This document shows positions 30,956 to 40,993 of a stretch of DNA of 64,000 nucleotides, piece after piece; the stretch's first letter is position 1; the number at the start of each line of letters is the position of its first letter. The DNA lies in the NCBI RefSeq assembly GCF_026191915.1, contig NZ_JAIMBY010000002.1:248001-312000 (forward strand), given 5' to 3'. The stretch is from Acidiphilium sp. PA. GTDB taxonomy: Bacteria > Pseudomonadota > Alphaproteobacteria > Acetobacterales > Acetobacteraceae. The notes under the pieces were generated by a model. It saw only the letters and a program-made list of their open reading frames with translations. It had not been told where the DNA came from and ran no database searches. Both the position numbers and the translations under genes were made by a program.

Positions 30956-31084
30956 GAAGTCCTTCTTTTTTGAAAAAAAGAAGCAAAAAACTTCCTTAAT
31001 CTAGGCCCCAGGCCTTTTCACCAGCACCGACCCAGCAAATAAAAGTTTTTTTGCTTCTTTTTTTCCAAAAAAAGAAGTGCTTCC
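30956..31084. repeat. dispersed hairpin-ended repeat, copy E
   Basis: The left end has TTCTTTTTTGAAAAAAAGAA, then GCAAAAAACTTCC. The right end has AAAAGTTTTTTTGCTTC and an A/T hairpin of the same type ending near 31084. Its core is the most diverged but keeps AGGCCCCAGGCC and GACCCAGC. It separates hisB from the MFS gene stop. Confidence 0.82.
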
Positions 31085-31085
31085 T

Positions 31086-32483
31086 TCAATGATTGATCTG
31101 CTCCAGCGCCAACCCCCGCGTCGACGGCCCCAGCGTGATCATCACGATCCCGACCAGCATGGCCGCGCCGATGAACACCGCAACCCCCGGCACTCCGTAA
31201 TCGCTCAACAAGATCCCGATCGCGAGTCCCGCGAACGCCGCGGCAATCCGGCTCCACGAATACACGAACCCCACCGCCCGCGCGCGAATCCGCGTCGGGT
31301 ACAATTCCGGCTGATACCCGTGATAGGCGAAGGACATGACATTCGCCGCCAGCGTGAACAACACACCGAGCGCAATCAGCAGGGCAGGGGCGTTGCTCAT
31401 CGCGAACAGCGCGATCACCACGCCCATCACCGCCAGCCCGCCGATGATCTGCGTCTTGCGCTCCAGCCGATCCGCGAACAGCGTGCCGATCAACGGCCCG
31501 AACGGATTGGCGATCGCGATGATGAACGCATATTCCAGGCTCGCCGTCACATGAATGCCGCGATGGATCAGCAGCGTCGGCACCCAGGCGGCAAACCCGT
31601 AGAACCCGATCACCTGCGCCATGTTGAACACCGACAGGATGATGGTGCGCTTGAGATACTGCGGGCCGAAAATCTCGGAAAACGACCCGGCGCCGTCCTC
31701 CTCCGGCGCCGCCGGCTGCGGCGGCGGCAGCGGCCGCCCGGTCTCGGCCATCACCTTGCGCTCGATCTCGCCGACGATCGCGTCCGCCTCCGCCATCCGC
31801 CCATGCCGCGCCAGCCAGCGCGGACTCTCGGGAATGCCGCGCTGCAGCAAGAACACCACCAGCGCCCCGACCGACCCGACCAGGATCACCACGCGCCAGT
31901 AATCCAGCCCGAACGGTCTGCTGCCCTTCAGAACATAGGCCAGAAACGCGATCACCGGCACCACGGCAAAGGTGATCGTCTGATTGATCGAATACGCCCG
32001 CCCACGTTCGGCGCGCGGAATCATCTCGGAAATGAACGTATCGATCGTCACCAGCTCCACCCCGATGCCGACGCCTGCGATGAACCGCCAGATATCCAGC
32101 GCAAAACCGCTGGTCTGAAACGCCATGATCGCGGTGCACACCATGTACCAGATCAACGAACCGGTGAACACGATGCGCCGGCCGAACCGGTCGGCCACCT
32201 GGCTGAACACCAGCGCCCCGAGCCACAGCCCCGCGAATGTCGCGAATACGAACGTCCCGAACCCGGCCACCTTCAGCGCCCCGAGCGAGGCAAAAACCCC
32301 GAGCGACGCCGGCTTGAACAGTCCCGACCCGATCATCCCCGGCGCCACATACCCGGTGAAGAACAGATCATAGAACTCGAACACGCCGCCCAGCGAGATC
32401 AGCACAATGATGGTCCAGACCGTGCGCGACGGCGGCAGCCGGTCGAGCCGTGCCGCGATCGCCGCCGAATGTTGCCCCGACAT
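31086..32483 (-). CDS. MFS transporter, sugar/metabolite porter type
   Basis: A 465-aa, 12-span major facilitator. The A-like loop is ADRFGRRIVF, repeated as ADRLERKTQ in the second half, and PESPRWLARHGR ends the first half before a long cytoplasmic loop with a Pro-rich segment (PPPQPAAPEEDG). I start it at 32483 behind a strong GGGGGG site. The substrate cannot be read from sequence; aromatic acids, nicotinate-like compounds or sugars are all possible. Confidence 0.88.
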   Translation of the reverse strand: MSGQHSAAIAARLDRLPPSRTVWTIIVLISLGGVFEFYDLFFTGYVAPGMIGSGLFKPASLGVFASLGALKVAGFGTFVFATFAGLWLGALVFSQVADRFGRRIVFTGSLIWYMVCTAIMAFQTSGFALDIWRFIAGVGIGVELVTIDTFISEMIPRAERGRAYSINQTITFAVVPVIAFLAYVLKGSRPFGLDYWRVVILVGSVGALVVFLLQRGIPESPRWLARHGRMAEADAIVGEIERKVMAETGRPLPPPQPAAPEEDGAGSFSEIFGPQYLKRTIILSVFNMAQVIGFYGFAAWVPTLLIHRGIHVTASLEYAFIIAIANPFGPLIGTLFADRLERKTQIIGGLAVMGVVIALFAMSNAPALLIALGVLFTLAANVMSFAYHGYQPELYPTRIRARAVGFVYSWSRIAAAFAGLAIGILLSDYGVPGVAVFIGAAMLVGIVMITLGPSTRGLALEQINH

Positions 32484-32646
32484 GGTAAAACCCCCCGCAG
32501 CTGATGATTTATGCGCTGTTAAGCCCGCCCGCCCTGCTTTTGGCAAGCGTCATCCGGCCCCGGCACGGCGTCGCTGGACAATCGAGCCCATCCGGTCCAA
32601 TGCCGCTGACCAGCCGCATCCCCGCGTCCACCCGAAGGAAACCACC

Positions 32647-33276
32647 ATGTCCGCTCTCATCCTCTGGGGCTTCGATGCCTCCACCTACGTCCGCACCGTC
32701 AAAATGGTCCTCGCCGAAAAAGGCGTCACCGATTTCGAACAACACCAGATCAACGTCCTCGCCGGCGAACCAAGACAAGCGGAACACCGCGCGCGCCACC
32801 CGTTCGGCAAGGTCCCCGTGCTCGATCATGACGATTTGCGCATCCTCGAAACCAGCGCCATCACCCGCTACCTGAACGACATCCTCGCCGGCCCCGCGCT
32901 CATCCCCGCCACGCCGAAGGACCGCGCGCGCATGGACATGATCATCGGCCTGATCGATTCCTACGGTTACGGCGCGCTGCTTGGCGGTGTCGCCGCCTAC
33001 CACCTGTTCCCCGATTTCGTCGGCGGCAAAAACGAAGCCGCCCGCGCATCCGGCATCGAAAACGGCCGCACCGTGCTCGCCCTCGCCATGCAGACCAAAG
33101 GCGCGTCGCCCTTCATCGCCGGCGATCTCAGCCTCGCCGATCTCTACCTCGCACCCATCGTCGCCTACGTCGCAATGACGCCGGATGCCGAAACCATCTT
33201 CGACATCCCCGGCTTCGCCGCCTGGTGGTCCGCCATCCAGGCCCTGCCGTCCTTCAAATCCACCCAACCCGGCTGA
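32647..33276 (+). CDS. glutathione S-transferase family protein
   Basis: A 209-aa soluble GST. The thioredoxin-like N-domain has ILWGFDASTYVRTVKMVLAE and the cis-proline motif FGKVPVLDHDD, followed by ETSAITRYLND; the helical C-domain includes GDLSLADLYLAPI. An AAGGAA site precedes the ATG at 32647. It stands alone, followed after about 100 bp by a GFA-family gene, which also depends on glutathione in some members. Confidence 0.9.
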   Translation: MSALILWGFDASTYVRTVKMVLAEKGVTDFEQHQINVLAGEPRQAEHRARHPFGKVPVLDHDDLRILETSAITRYLNDILAGPALIPATPKDRARMDMIIGLIDSYGYGALLGGVAAYHLFPDFVGGKNEAARASGIENGRTVLALAMQTKGASPFIAGDLSLADLYLAPIVAYVAMTPDAETIFDIPGFAAWWSAIQALPSFKSTQPG

Positions 33277-33382
33277 CCCCCGATTTTCATTGCGCCGATG
33301 CACGGTTTCCGGCGATAACCAGCGGGTCTCTTACACTGTCGGCCCCGAACCGCCCGCGCAACCCGTGCAGAAGGTCACGACC

Positions 33383-33805
33383 ATGGCACCCACCATCACC
33401 GGGCGCTGCCTGTGCGGCAGCGTCACCTTTCAATCGAGCCTGGCGCCCTTCGCCAGCCGCGCCTGCTGGTGCCGGGACTGCCAGTATCTCGCCGCCGGCA
33501 ACGCCGCGATCAACGTGGTCTTCGTCAAGGACCACCTCACCATCACCGGCCCGCTCAGCACCTATCAATCCACCGCCGATAGCGGCCACGCGGTGCAACG
33601 ATCGTTCTGCCCCCGCTGCGGCACGCCGCTGTTCGGCGAATCCGCCGCCGCACCGGGCCTGCTCGCGGTCCGCGCCGGTACGCTCGACGATCCATCCCTC
33701 GGCCGGCCGGACGGGTTCATCTGGACCGAACGCGCGCCCGAATGGGGCATGATCGACCACACGCTGGAAAACCTGCCCCGCCAGACGCCTCCGCCCGCGG
33801 CCTGA
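33383..33805 (+). CDS. GFA-family (glutathione-dependent formaldehyde-activating-like) protein
   Basis: A 140-aa zinc protein of the GFA/CENP-V family. Cysteine motifs CLCGS, CWCRDCQ and FCPRCGTPL match the two zinc sites. Members range from S-hydroxymethylglutathione formation to proteins with no known role, so the name is a family label. It is rightward, 100 bp after the GST. Confidence 0.88.
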   Translation: MAPTITGRCLCGSVTFQSSLAPFASRACWCRDCQYLAAGNAAINVVFVKDHLTITGPLSTYQSTADSGHAVQRSFCPRCGTPLFGESAAAPGLLAVRAGTLDDPSLGRPDGFIWTERAPEWGMIDHTLENLPRQTPPPAA

Positions 33806-33814
33806 GCGCGCCGC

Positions 33815-34261
33815 TCAATCCACGCCCTGGTTGCCATCCCGCCGGTCCTGATCGCGGACCAGCCAATACACCGCCCCGAGGGACAGAAACGCCGCCGAAA
33901 GCGCAAACAGCGTCTCGGACTGCCCCTTGCCCAGATCCAGAATGATCAGCTTGCGCACGATCGCCAGCATCCCGATCAGTATAACCACCCGCACCCGCAC
34001 CAATCCCTCGGCCCGCTCGCTGGTCACCAGAATCGACCGCTTGAACTCCAGCGCGATCACCACCGTGAAAATCGCCCCGAACACCGCCTGAAAAATCGCC
34101 GGATTGGTCGGATCGAAACTGGTGAAGAAAATATCGTGCAGAATATTCAGGATCAGATGCAGCAGCGCCGCCACCACCACCACCGCCATCAGCAGCGTCA
34201 GCACCTGCACCACGACGATCTCGAAATAATGATACGCCTTGGACTCGATCCCGTGTTTCAT
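33815..34261 (-). CDS. PsiE-family membrane protein
   Basis: A 148-aa inner-membrane protein of the phosphate-starvation-inducible PsiE family. Four hydrophobic segments are visible near residues 15-40, 55-70, 88-105 and 118-135, with the typical [11 protein letters not shown] and [15 protein letters not shown]. Its role is poorly known. It is convergent with the GFA gene and divergent from hslV. Confidence 0.85.
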   Translation of the reverse strand: MKHGIESKAYHYFEIVVVQVLTLLMAVVVVAALLHLILNILHDIFFTSFDPTNPAIFQAVFGAIFTVVIALEFKRSILVTSERAEGLVRVRVVILIGMLAIVRKLIILDLGKGQSETLFALSAAFLSLGAVYWLVRDQDRRDGNQGVD

Positions 34262-34365
34262 CCCACCGCCCTGTTTGTTTCATCGCTGCATACCCCGCCC
34301 GCGCCCGGCGCGCATCTGAAATTGTCGCGCTTGCCGGAACGCCCGCGCGATGCCATCTCCCTCGC

Positions 34366-34917
34366 ATGGAAAACCCGCACGATCCGGTCGGCTGGCACGG
34401 CACGACCATCCTCTGCGTCCGCGCGAACGGCGCGGTCGCCATGGCCGGCGATGGCCAGGTCAGCCTCGGTAACACCGTCGTGAAAGGCAACGCCCGCAAG
34501 GTCCGCCGCATCGGCAACGGCGCCGTCCTCGCCGGTTTCGCCGGCGCCACCGCCGATGCCTTCACCCTGCTCGAACGCCTCGAGGCCAAGCTCGAACGCT
34601 TCCCCAACCAGCTCGAACGCGCCTGCGTCGAACTGGCGAAAGACTGGCGGACCGACCGCTACCTCCGCCGCCTCGAAGCCATGATGGCGGTGGCCGATGG
34701 CATCCATTCCTACACCCTCACCGGCAATGGCGACGTGCTCGAACCCGAAGACGGCATCATCGCCATCGGCTCGGGCGGCAATTTCGCCCTTGCCGCCGCC
34801 CGCGCCCTGCTCACCGTCGAGGGTCTCACCGCCGAGGACATCGCCCGCCGCGCCATGAAAATCGCCGGCGACATCTGCATCTACACCAACCACAACCTGA
34901 TTGTAGAAACCCTGTGA
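34366..34917 (+). CDS. hslV: ATP-dependent protease peptidase subunit HslV
   Basis: The proteasome-like peptidase of the HslUV (ClpYQ) complex. In [10 protein letters not shown] the catalytic threonine Thr13 becomes the N-terminus after processing. [21 protein letters not shown] and [14 protein letters not shown] are family blocks. 183 aa is normal. Its end overlaps the hslU start by 4 bp. Confidence 0.98.
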   Translation: MENPHDPVGWHGTTILCVRANGAVAMAGDGQVSLGNTVVKGNARKVRRIGNGAVLAGFAGATADAFTLLERLEAKLERFPNQLERACVELAKDWRTDRYLRRLEAMMAVADGIHSYTLTGNGDVLEPEDGIIAIGSGGNFALAAARALLTVEGLTAEDIARRAMKIAGDICIYTNHNLIVETL

Positions 34918-36233
34918 TCGACAGCCCGACCTACACCCCCCGCGAAATCGTCTCCGAGCTCGACCGTTTCATCGTCGGCCAGAACGACGCCAAACGCGCC
35001 GTCGCCATCGCGCTGCGCAACCGCTGGCGCCGCCAGCAACTCCCCGAAGCCATGCGCGAGGAAGTCGTCCCGAAAAACATCCTGATGATCGGCCCGACCG
35101 GCTGCGGCAAAACCGAAATCGCCCGCCGCCTCGCCAAACTCGCCCAGGCCCCCTTCATCAAGGTCGAGGCCACCAAATTCACCGAAGTCGGCTATGTCGG
35201 CCGTGATGTCGAAAGCATCATCCGCGATCTGGTCGAAATCTCCATCACCATGCTGCGCGATGCCAATCGCAAGGGTGTCGCCGCGCGCGCCGAACTCGCC
35301 GCCGAGGACCGTCTGCTCACCGCCCTGGTCGGCGAAGGCGCCGGTGCCGACACCAAATCCCGCTTCCGCACCATGCTGCGCGACGGCCAGCTGGAAGACA
35401 AGGAAATCGACATCGAGGTCGCCGAAAACCCCGCCGCCATGATCGGCCAGCTCGATATGCCGGGCATGCCCCCCGGCGGTGCCGCCAATATCGGCGAAAT
35501 GATGAAATCCATGTTCGGCCGCCAGCAGGGCCGCAAACGCATGACCGTCGCCGCCGCCCGCACCGCGCTCAACCGCGAGGAAGCCGACCGCCTGCTCGAC
35601 ACCGACCAGCTCACCGCCGACGCGCGCAGCCATGCGGAAAACCACGGCATCGTCTTCCTCGACGAAATCGACAAAATCTGCGCCAAGACCGAAGGCGGCT
35701 TCCGCGGCGGCGATGTCTCGCGCGAAGGCGTGCAGCGCGACCTGCTCCCCCTCATCGAAGGCACCACCGTCTCGACCAAATACGGCCCGGTCAAGACCGA
35801 CCACATCCTCTTCATCGCCTCCGGTGCCTTCCACATCGCCAAACCCTCCGATCTGCTGCCCGAACTCCAGGGCCGCCTGCCCATCCGGGTCGAACTCGCC
35901 CCGCTCTCGCGCGACGATCTCCGCCGCATCCTCACCGAACCCGAACACTCCCTCCTCAAGCAATACGTCGCCCTGATGGCCACCGAAAACGTCCATCTCG
36001 ACTTCACCGACGCCGCGATCGACGCGATCGCGAGCCTCGCCGCCGATATCAACGACCGCGTCGAAAACATCGGCGCCCGCCGCCTCGCCACCGTCCTCGA
36101 ACGCATGCTCGAGGAAATCAGCTTCGGCGCGACCGACCGCACCGGCGAATCCATCAGCGTCGATGCCAACCTCGTCCACGAAAAAGTCGCCCCCCTGGCC
36201 GCCAAGGGCGACCTCAGCCGCTTCATCCTCTGA
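34914..36233 (+). CDS. hslU: ATP-dependent protease ATPase subunit HslU
   Basis: The AAA+ unfoldase partner of HslV. 439 aa, with Walker [10 protein letters not shown], the pore loop [11 protein letters not shown], Walker [10 protein letters not shown] and a C-terminal AAA lid. The intermediate domain (residues ~115-215) is intact. It starts with GTG at 34914, overlapping hslV. Confidence 0.98.
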   Translation: MIDSPTYTPREIVSELDRFIVGQNDAKRAVAIALRNRWRRQQLPEAMREEVVPKNILMIGPTGCGKTEIARRLAKLAQAPFIKVEATKFTEVGYVGRDVESIIRDLVEISITMLRDANRKGVAARAELAAEDRLLTALVGEGAGADTKSRFRTMLRDGQLEDKEIDIEVAENPAAMIGQLDMPGMPPGGAANIGEMMKSMFGRQQGRKRMTVAAARTALNREEADRLLDTDQLTADARSHAENHGIVFLDEIDKICAKTEGGFRGGDVSREGVQRDLLPLIEGTTVSTKYGPVKTDHILFIASGAFHIAKPSDLLPELQGRLPIRVELAPLSRDDLRRILTEPEHSLLKQYVALMATENVHLDFTDAAIDAIASLAADINDRVENIGARRLATVLERMLEEISFGATDRTGESISVDANLVHEKVAPLAAKGDLSRFIL

Positions 36234-36421
36234 TCCCGAACCCGTCAGTGCGCGCGGCACCCGCCGCGCCCATTTACGGGGACATTCGTTAACAAACGCT
36301 TTCGCTTCCAAAAAAACCGGCCGAATTTTCCAACGGCGCAACACCCGCGCCATCCCGAAATCCACCGACCCCCGCATTTTCCGCTTTCTCACCCCCCGGG
36401 GTCGCGTCCTATGGTGCAGAC

Positions 36422-37144
36422 GTGCCCTGGACCCCGAGCTTCCTCCCCACCTCCCTGCAAGACCGCTTCGCCTACAGCGTCCGCCTGCTGCGCGAAACCA
36501 TCGCCGAGCAGGGCAAACGCCTCGCCGTGTCCGCACCCCTCCTCTGGATGATCAACGCCCGCATCGCGCAGCTGTTCCGCCGCTTCACCGTCCTTGCCAC
36601 CACCGCGCCGCGCCCCGTCCGCCTGCGCAAACCAAACCCCAACGCCAAACCCGCCGCCGCCAGACCCGCCGCCGCCAGACCCGCCAAACCACCCCCCAAC
36701 TGGCCCGCGGCCTATTTCCCCGGCCCGCCGCCCATCCTGCCGCGCAGCTTCGGCTGGGTCCGGCGCGTCGTGCCGCATTGCAACACCAACAGCTACATCA
36801 ACCAGATCGAGCACCTCCTCAGCCTCGCCGAAACCACCGAACTCGTCGCCGCCCACCCCGGCACCGCCCGCGCCCTGCGCCCGCTCTGCCACATGCTCGG
36901 CATCCGCCTGCCCGACCATCTGAAACGGCCGCAACCCGCCAAACCGCGCCCCAAGCGCATCCGTAAACCCAGGCACCGGCCAGACCGCACGGGCAAATAC
37001 AAATTCAACGCCGACGGCAGCATCGACCTCACACCCGAACAATTCTACGACCAGTTCGGCGCACCCCCACCGCCCGTGCCGCCCTGGCACCAACCCTTCA
37101 TCCCGTCGTTCGACGTCAAAAAAATGTGGCGGAAGGGGCCATGA
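36422..37144 (+). CDS. hypothetical protein with Pro/Ala/Arg-rich linker
   Basis: A 240-aa protein I do not recognise. The N-terminal ~55 residues (FAYSVRLLRETIAEQGKR) are helical. A basic Pro/Ala linker (RPAAARPAAARPAKPP) reflects a 15-bp tandem repeat in the DNA near 36660. A conserved-looking central part (FGWVRRVVPHCNTNSYINQ) and a basic C-terminal tail follow. The GTG at 36422 gives MPWTPSFLPTS. The preceding 190-bp gap after hslU shows no RNA gene. Confidence 0.7.
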   Translation: MPWTPSFLPTSLQDRFAYSVRLLRETIAEQGKRLAVSAPLLWMINARIAQLFRRFTVLATTAPRPVRLRKPNPNAKPAAARPAAARPAKPPPNWPAAYFPGPPPILPRSFGWVRRVVPHCNTNSYINQIEHLLSLAETTELVAAHPGTARALRPLCHMLGIRLPDHLKRPQPAKPRPKRIRKPRHRPDRTGKYKFNADGSIDLTPEQFYDQFGAPPPPVPPWHQPFIPSFDVKKMWRKGP

Positions 37145-37196
37145 TTTTTCGCGCCCTATTTGTTACGATAACGCAACGAAAAGCACGAAAATAAGG

Positions 37197-37331
37197 GAAG
37201 CACTTCTTTTTTGTGAACAAAAAAGAAGCAAAAAAAACTTTGTTAATTTGGGTCCGTGCCGGTGAAAACGCCCGTGACCAGATTAAAGAAAATTTTTTGC
37301 TTCTTTTTTACAAAAAAGAAGCCTTCCTTCC
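37197..37331. repeat. dispersed hairpin-ended repeat, copy F
   Basis: The left end has TTCTTTTTTGTGAACAAAAAAGAA, then GCAAAAAAAACTTTG. The core TGGGTCCGTGCCGGTGAAAA resembles copies A and D. The right end has AAAATTTTTTGCTTC and a TTTTTTACAAAAAA hairpin. It sits between convergent genes. Confidence 0.83.
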
Positions 37332-37339
37332 TTCTGGCC

Positions 37340-37639
37340 CTACCCAATCAGATCAATCGCCTGCGCCAGTTTGATATCCCGCTCCGACAACCCGCCCGCT
37401 TCATGGGTCGACAGCCGGATCGACACCCGATTATACACATTCGACCAATCGGGATGATGGTCCTGCGCTTCCGCCAGCAGCGCCACCCGCGTCATGAACG
37501 CAAACGCCGCCGCGAAATCCTTGAACACGAATTTCCGTTCGATCGCATCGAGCCCGCCCTCGGCCTGCTGCGCGAAACTCCAGGCCGGCAGCAGATCCAC
37601 CAGCGCCGCCCGCTCCGCATCCGTCAGTTTCTCGACCAT
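37340..37639 (-). CDS. phhB: 4a-hydroxytetrahydrobiopterin dehydratase (pterin carbinolamine dehydratase)
   Basis: A 99-aa PCD/DCoH protein that recycles the pterin cofactor of aromatic amino acid hydroxylases. The active-site segment [20 protein letters not shown] matches the family's H-H-P-x-W pattern. I start it at 37639 ([13 protein letters not shown]). No phenylalanine hydroxylase is seen nearby. It lies 11 bp after the PCuAC-type gene on the same strand. Confidence 0.93.
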   Translation of the reverse strand: MVEKLTDAERAALVDLLPAWSFAQQAEGGLDAIERKFVFKDFAAAFAFMTRVALLAEAQDHHPDWSNVYNRVSIRLSTHEAGGLSERDIKLAQAIDLIG

Positions 37640-37650
37640 GCTGCCTCGCC

Positions 37651-38127
37651 TCAATTCTTCACGATCGGCCGGCGCACCTGCTCATACGCCTTGGCGTCAT
37701 CGGGTTCGACATGCAGATACAAAATCACCTTGCCCGCATCGAGAAAATCGACGCTGCACGGGATCATCGCATGCGCATAGAACCGAAACCGGTTCTGCTG
37801 CAGCATCAGATGGGTCCGATCCGGCGCGAGCGTCACCGTCTCCCCCGGTTTGATCACCAACCCGCCCACAGCCTGCCCCGACCGGTCGAGCAGCAGCGTA
37901 TGATGCGCGATCGGGCAACTGGTCGAAACCAGCGTGTCCGGCGTCGTCCCGGCGTTATGGATCGTGAAATAGGCCGGCGTGGTCTGGCCTCGCGCCTTCG
38001 TCTGCCGGGTCCACCCGTGCCCGACCGTCATGCCCAGCGGCACCGTCTCGTCGCTCTTGGCCAGCGCCGGCATCGCCGCCGCCCCGCACAACACCAGCCC
38101 CGCGGTCATCGCGGCAAGAAATTTCAT
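37651..38127 (-). CDS. PCuAC-domain periplasmic protein (copper chaperone-like)
   Basis: A 158-aa secreted protein: signal [23 protein letters not shown], cleaved near residue 23, then a single PCu(A)C (DUF461) beta domain. The HxM metal pair survives as THLML, but the first half of the H-M-M-H-M copper motif reads [11 protein letters not shown] and lacks its methionine, so copper affinity may differ. Normal partners (Sco1, cox genes) are not adjacent. It overlaps the following GST-family gene by 4 bp. Confidence 0.85.
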   Translation of the reverse strand: MKFLAAMTAGLVLCGAAAMPALAKSDETVPLGMTVGHGWTRQTKARGQTTPAYFTIHNAGTTPDTLVSTSCPIAHHTLLLDRSGQAVGGLVIKPGETVTLAPDRTHLMLQQNRFRFYAHAMIPCSVDFLDAGKVILYLHVEPDDAKAYEQVRRPIVKN

Positions 38128-38789
38128 GTCATGGCCTCATATTTGTCGATCATCCAGGATTCCGGCTCCGCAGCCGCGCCCTCATACCACGCCGCCACCA
38201 GCGGATGCAGCCGCACCGCCGCCATATACGCGCGCGCCGCCGCGGGCAGCGCCGGCTCATAGGTCAAAAACCGCGCAACCACCGGCGCGAACATGATATC
38301 CGCCCCCGTCAGCGTCGCACCGAACAAATACGGCCCCGCCCCACCAAACCGCCCCCGCGCCTCGAGCCAGATCGCGACGATCCGCTCGATGTCCGCCGCA
38401 CTCCCCGGCGTGATACCCCGCCCGGGAAAGCTGCGGCAGCAATTCATCGGCATCGCGATCCGCAAATCCCGAAACCCGCTGTGCATCTCCGCACTGATCG
38501 CCCGCGCATACGCCCGTGCCACCCGCTCACCCGGCCACAGCCCGGGCGCAATCTCCGCGCAATATTCCAGAATTGCCAGACTGTCCCACACCTGCGCGCC
38601 ATCATGCTCCAGATACGGCACGAACCCGGACGGCGAAACCGCCCGCACTGCCGCGGTATGCCCGCCGGACAGCGGGATCACCCGTTCCTCCGCCGAAATC
38701 CCCGCACAGCGCACCGCAAGCCACCCCCGCAGCGACCACGACGAATACCGCCGGCTCCCCATATATAAAACAGCGTGTGCCTGATCCAT
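38124..38789 (-). CDS. glutathione S-transferase family protein
   Basis: A 221-aa GST-like protein. The thioredoxin-type N-domain has the active-site-like RRYSSWSLRGWLAVR and SPSGFVPYLEHDG, followed by WDSLAILEYCAE; the C-domain has GATLTGADIMFAPVV. The start S-S-W is typical of one bacterial GST subgroup. Its 3' end overlaps the PCuAC gene start by 4 bp. Confidence 0.9.
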   Translation of the reverse strand: MDQAHAVLYMGSRRYSSWSLRGWLAVRCAGISAEERVIPLSGGHTAAVRAVSPSGFVPYLEHDGAQVWDSLAILEYCAEIAPGLWPGERVARAYARAISAEMHSGFRDLRIAMPMNCCRSFPGRGITPGSAADIERIVAIWLEARGRFGGAGPYLFGATLTGADIMFAPVVARFLTYEPALPAAARAYMAAVRLHPLVAAWYEGAAAEPESWMIDKYEAMT

Positions 38790-38798
38790 GAACCAGGA

Positions 38799-39668
38799 TT
38801 AGCCCGGATTCGCCCGCCCGGCCATATCGCGCGGCCGCGCCGCCGCCGCCGCCAGCCGCGCCTGCACCGTCTGCGTTACGAACGCGCGGATATCCGCAAG
38901 CACCGGCGTCGCCAGGTTGAGCGGCGGCACGGTCGATAGCAGCAACCGGATATGCCCGATGCCCGGATAAACCCTGGTATCCACGCTCGCACCCGCCGCC
39001 CGCAGCGCGGCCGCCAGCGAAGCCGTGTTGGCCGGCGCGACCAGCCGGTCCTGCGCGCCGGTCAATAAAAGGCACGGCGGTGCCTCGGCATCGACATGCG
39101 CGATCGGCTGGGTATCGACCAGATCGGCCGCCTGCCCGAAAATCTTGCGATACACCGGCCCGGTGATCGGCAGAAAATCATACGGCCCCGCCAGCCCGAT
39201 CGCGCCCGCCAGCAACCGCCGGTCAGATTTCGCCCCCGCCAGATACACCGGCGCCAGCGCGAGCATCATCGCCAGATAAGCGCCCGCCGAATGCCCGGCG
39301 ACGAACACCGCCTCGGGATTGCCGCCATAAGCCGCGATCTCGCCCAGCACCCACGCCGTCGCCTGCGCGGCATCATGAATGAAGTCGGGATACCGCACGT
39401 CCGGATACAGCCGATAATCCGGCACCACCACGATCAACCCCCGCCGCGCCAAGGCCGCGCCGACGAACCGATACTCCGCCCGCGCGCCGCTCTGCCACGA
39501 CCCGCCGTAAAAAAACACCACCACCGGCAGCGGGCCGCGCTGGCGTGCCGGCCGATAGATGTCGAGCCGATGATACGGGTTCGGCCCGTACACCACGTCG
39601 CGCGTCAGCGCCGTCCCGTAGCGCGGCGCATAGGCATTCAAGAGATCGATCTGACTGGGCAGTTTCAT
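38799..39668 (-). CDS. alpha/beta hydrolase, esterase/lipase type
   Basis: A 289-aa cytosolic hydrolase of the HSL/carboxylesterase type. The nucleophile elbow is GHSAGAY, the oxyanion motif is FFYGGSWQSG (Tyr in place of the usual first His of HGGG-W), and the acid and histidine are in GAQDRLV and GIGHIRLL. The frame is complete. The substrate is unknown. The end is 9 bp from the GST gene start. Confidence 0.88.
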   Translation of the reverse strand: MKLPSQIDLLNAYAPRYGTALTRDVVYGPNPYHRLDIYRPARQRGPLPVVVFFYGGSWQSGARAEYRFVGAALARRGLIVVVPDYRLYPDVRYPDFIHDAAQATAWVLGEIAAYGGNPEAVFVAGHSAGAYLAMMLALAPVYLAGAKSDRRLLAGAIGLAGPYDFLPITGPVYRKIFGQAADLVDTQPIAHVDAEAPPCLLLTGAQDRLVAPANTASLAAALRAAGASVDTRVYPGIGHIRLLLSTVPPLNLATPVLADIRAFVTQTVQARLAAAAARPRDMAGRANPG

Positions 39669-39841
39669 GCGGCTGATTCAATGGCTAGGCAGTTGCTGCC
39701 CGGCACATCATGCCGGGTGGGTCGTTTTGGCCGAGCGCCGACCGGGAAACACCAGGCACAGCATCGCATCTCATCTGGCACGTTATCTGCAAAGCGCATC
39801 CCTGCCTACCAAAATATCATCCACCGTCAGGAGAGCCCGCC

Positions 39842-40078
39842 ATGATACTTCCCATCACGTCCGCCGCCGCCCAGCCGATCGCCTATGCCGGCGGTCAGGC
39901 GTCCACCGCCAAACCGGCCTTCACCGCGGCCCTGCAGGCAACCCTCGCACAGCTCCAGGCCACCAACCACGGCCTGACCGCCAATTCATCGGCCAATCAT
40001 CACCACCACGGCACCGCGTTGTTCGGCACCTCCGGCACCGGCGGATCGGGCAGCGACATCACCATGCCATCCCTCTGA
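39842..40078 (+). CDS. small hypothetical protein
   Basis: A 78-aa protein with an AGGAG site upstream of the ATG. It begins MILPITSAAAQPIAYAGGQ, has a short helical part (FTAALQATLAQLQ), then a His-rich patch (NHHHHG) and a Gly/Ser-rich tail. No domain is recognised. Its style resembles the Gly-rich protein at 3281, but I cannot show homology. Confidence 0.55.
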   Translation: MILPITSAAAQPIAYAGGQASTAKPAFTAALQATLAQLQATNHGLTANSSANHHHHGTALFGTSGTGGSGSDITMPSL

Positions 40079-40113
40079 TTGGCGCGGCGCCGAAATCCGG
40101 TTATGCCCGCCGC

Positions 40114-40962
40114 ATGCCGGATCATCCCACCCAACCCGCAGTGCCGCACTGGGCTGGATTGCCGCTGACCACCCCGCTCGTGATGGGCATCCTCAACGTC
40201 ACGCCGGATAGTTTTTCGGATGGCGGTGCCAACCCCGATCCCGCCGCCGCCATCGCCCACGGCCTCGCCCTGCGCGCGTCCGGCGCCGACATCATCGACA
40301 TCGGCGGTGAATCGACCCGCCCCGGCGCCACCCCGGTGCCGCCCGACATCGAAGCCGCGCGCATCATCCCGGTCATCCGCGCGCTGGCGGATGCCGGCGC
40401 GGTCGTCTCGGTCGATACCCGCAACGCCGCCACCATGGCCGCGGCCCTCGATGCCGGCGCCGCCATCATCAACGACGTCTCGGCCCTCCGCCACGATCAC
40501 CGATCCACCAGGCTCCTCGCCGACCGCGGCTGCCCGGTCATCCTGATGCACATGCGCGGCACCCCCGCGACCATGAACTGCCAGGCCCACTACGCTGATC
40601 TCCTCGCCGAGGTGATCGACGAACTCGCCGCCCGTCGTGATGCCGCGATCGCCGCCGGCATCGCACCGGCCGCCATCGCGCTCGACCCCGGCTTCGGCTT
40701 CGCCAAAATCGCCGACCAGAACATCGCCCTGCTGCGCGGGCTCGACCGGCTGTGTGCGCTCGGTCACCCCCTCGTGGTCGGAGTCTCGCGTAAACGCTTC
40801 ATCGGCGACATCGCCCGTGTGCCCGAACCAGCGGCGCGCGACCCTGCCTCGCTCGCGGCCGCCCTGTTCGCCGCCCGCCACGGTGCTGCCATTCTCCGCG
40901 TGCACGACGTCGCCGGCACGGCGCAGGCGCTGCGCGTATGGCACGCACTCGAACCGGCTTGA
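40114..40962 (+). CDS. folP: dihydropteroate synthase
   Basis: Joins p-aminobenzoate to the pterin pyrophosphate in folate synthesis; the sulfonamide target. 282 aa, with [31 protein letters not shown] and [10 protein letters not shown]. The ATG at 40114 ([10 protein letters not shown]) leaves a normal N-terminus. It is followed after 31 bp by glmM, the usual folP-glmM order. Confidence 0.97.
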   Translation: MPDHPTQPAVPHWAGLPLTTPLVMGILNVTPDSFSDGGANPDPAAAIAHGLALRASGADIIDIGGESTRPGATPVPPDIEAARIIPVIRALADAGAVVSVDTRNAATMAAALDAGAAIINDVSALRHDHRSTRLLADRGCPVILMHMRGTPATMNCQAHYADLLAEVIDELAARRDAAIAAGIAPAAIALDPGFGFAKIADQNIALLRGLDRLCALGHPLVVGVSRKRFIGDIARVPEPAARDPASLAAALFAARHGAAILRVHDVAGTAQALRVWHALEPA

Positions 40963-40993
40963 TTATTGTAACGAAAAGGACTTCGCTCCGGTC

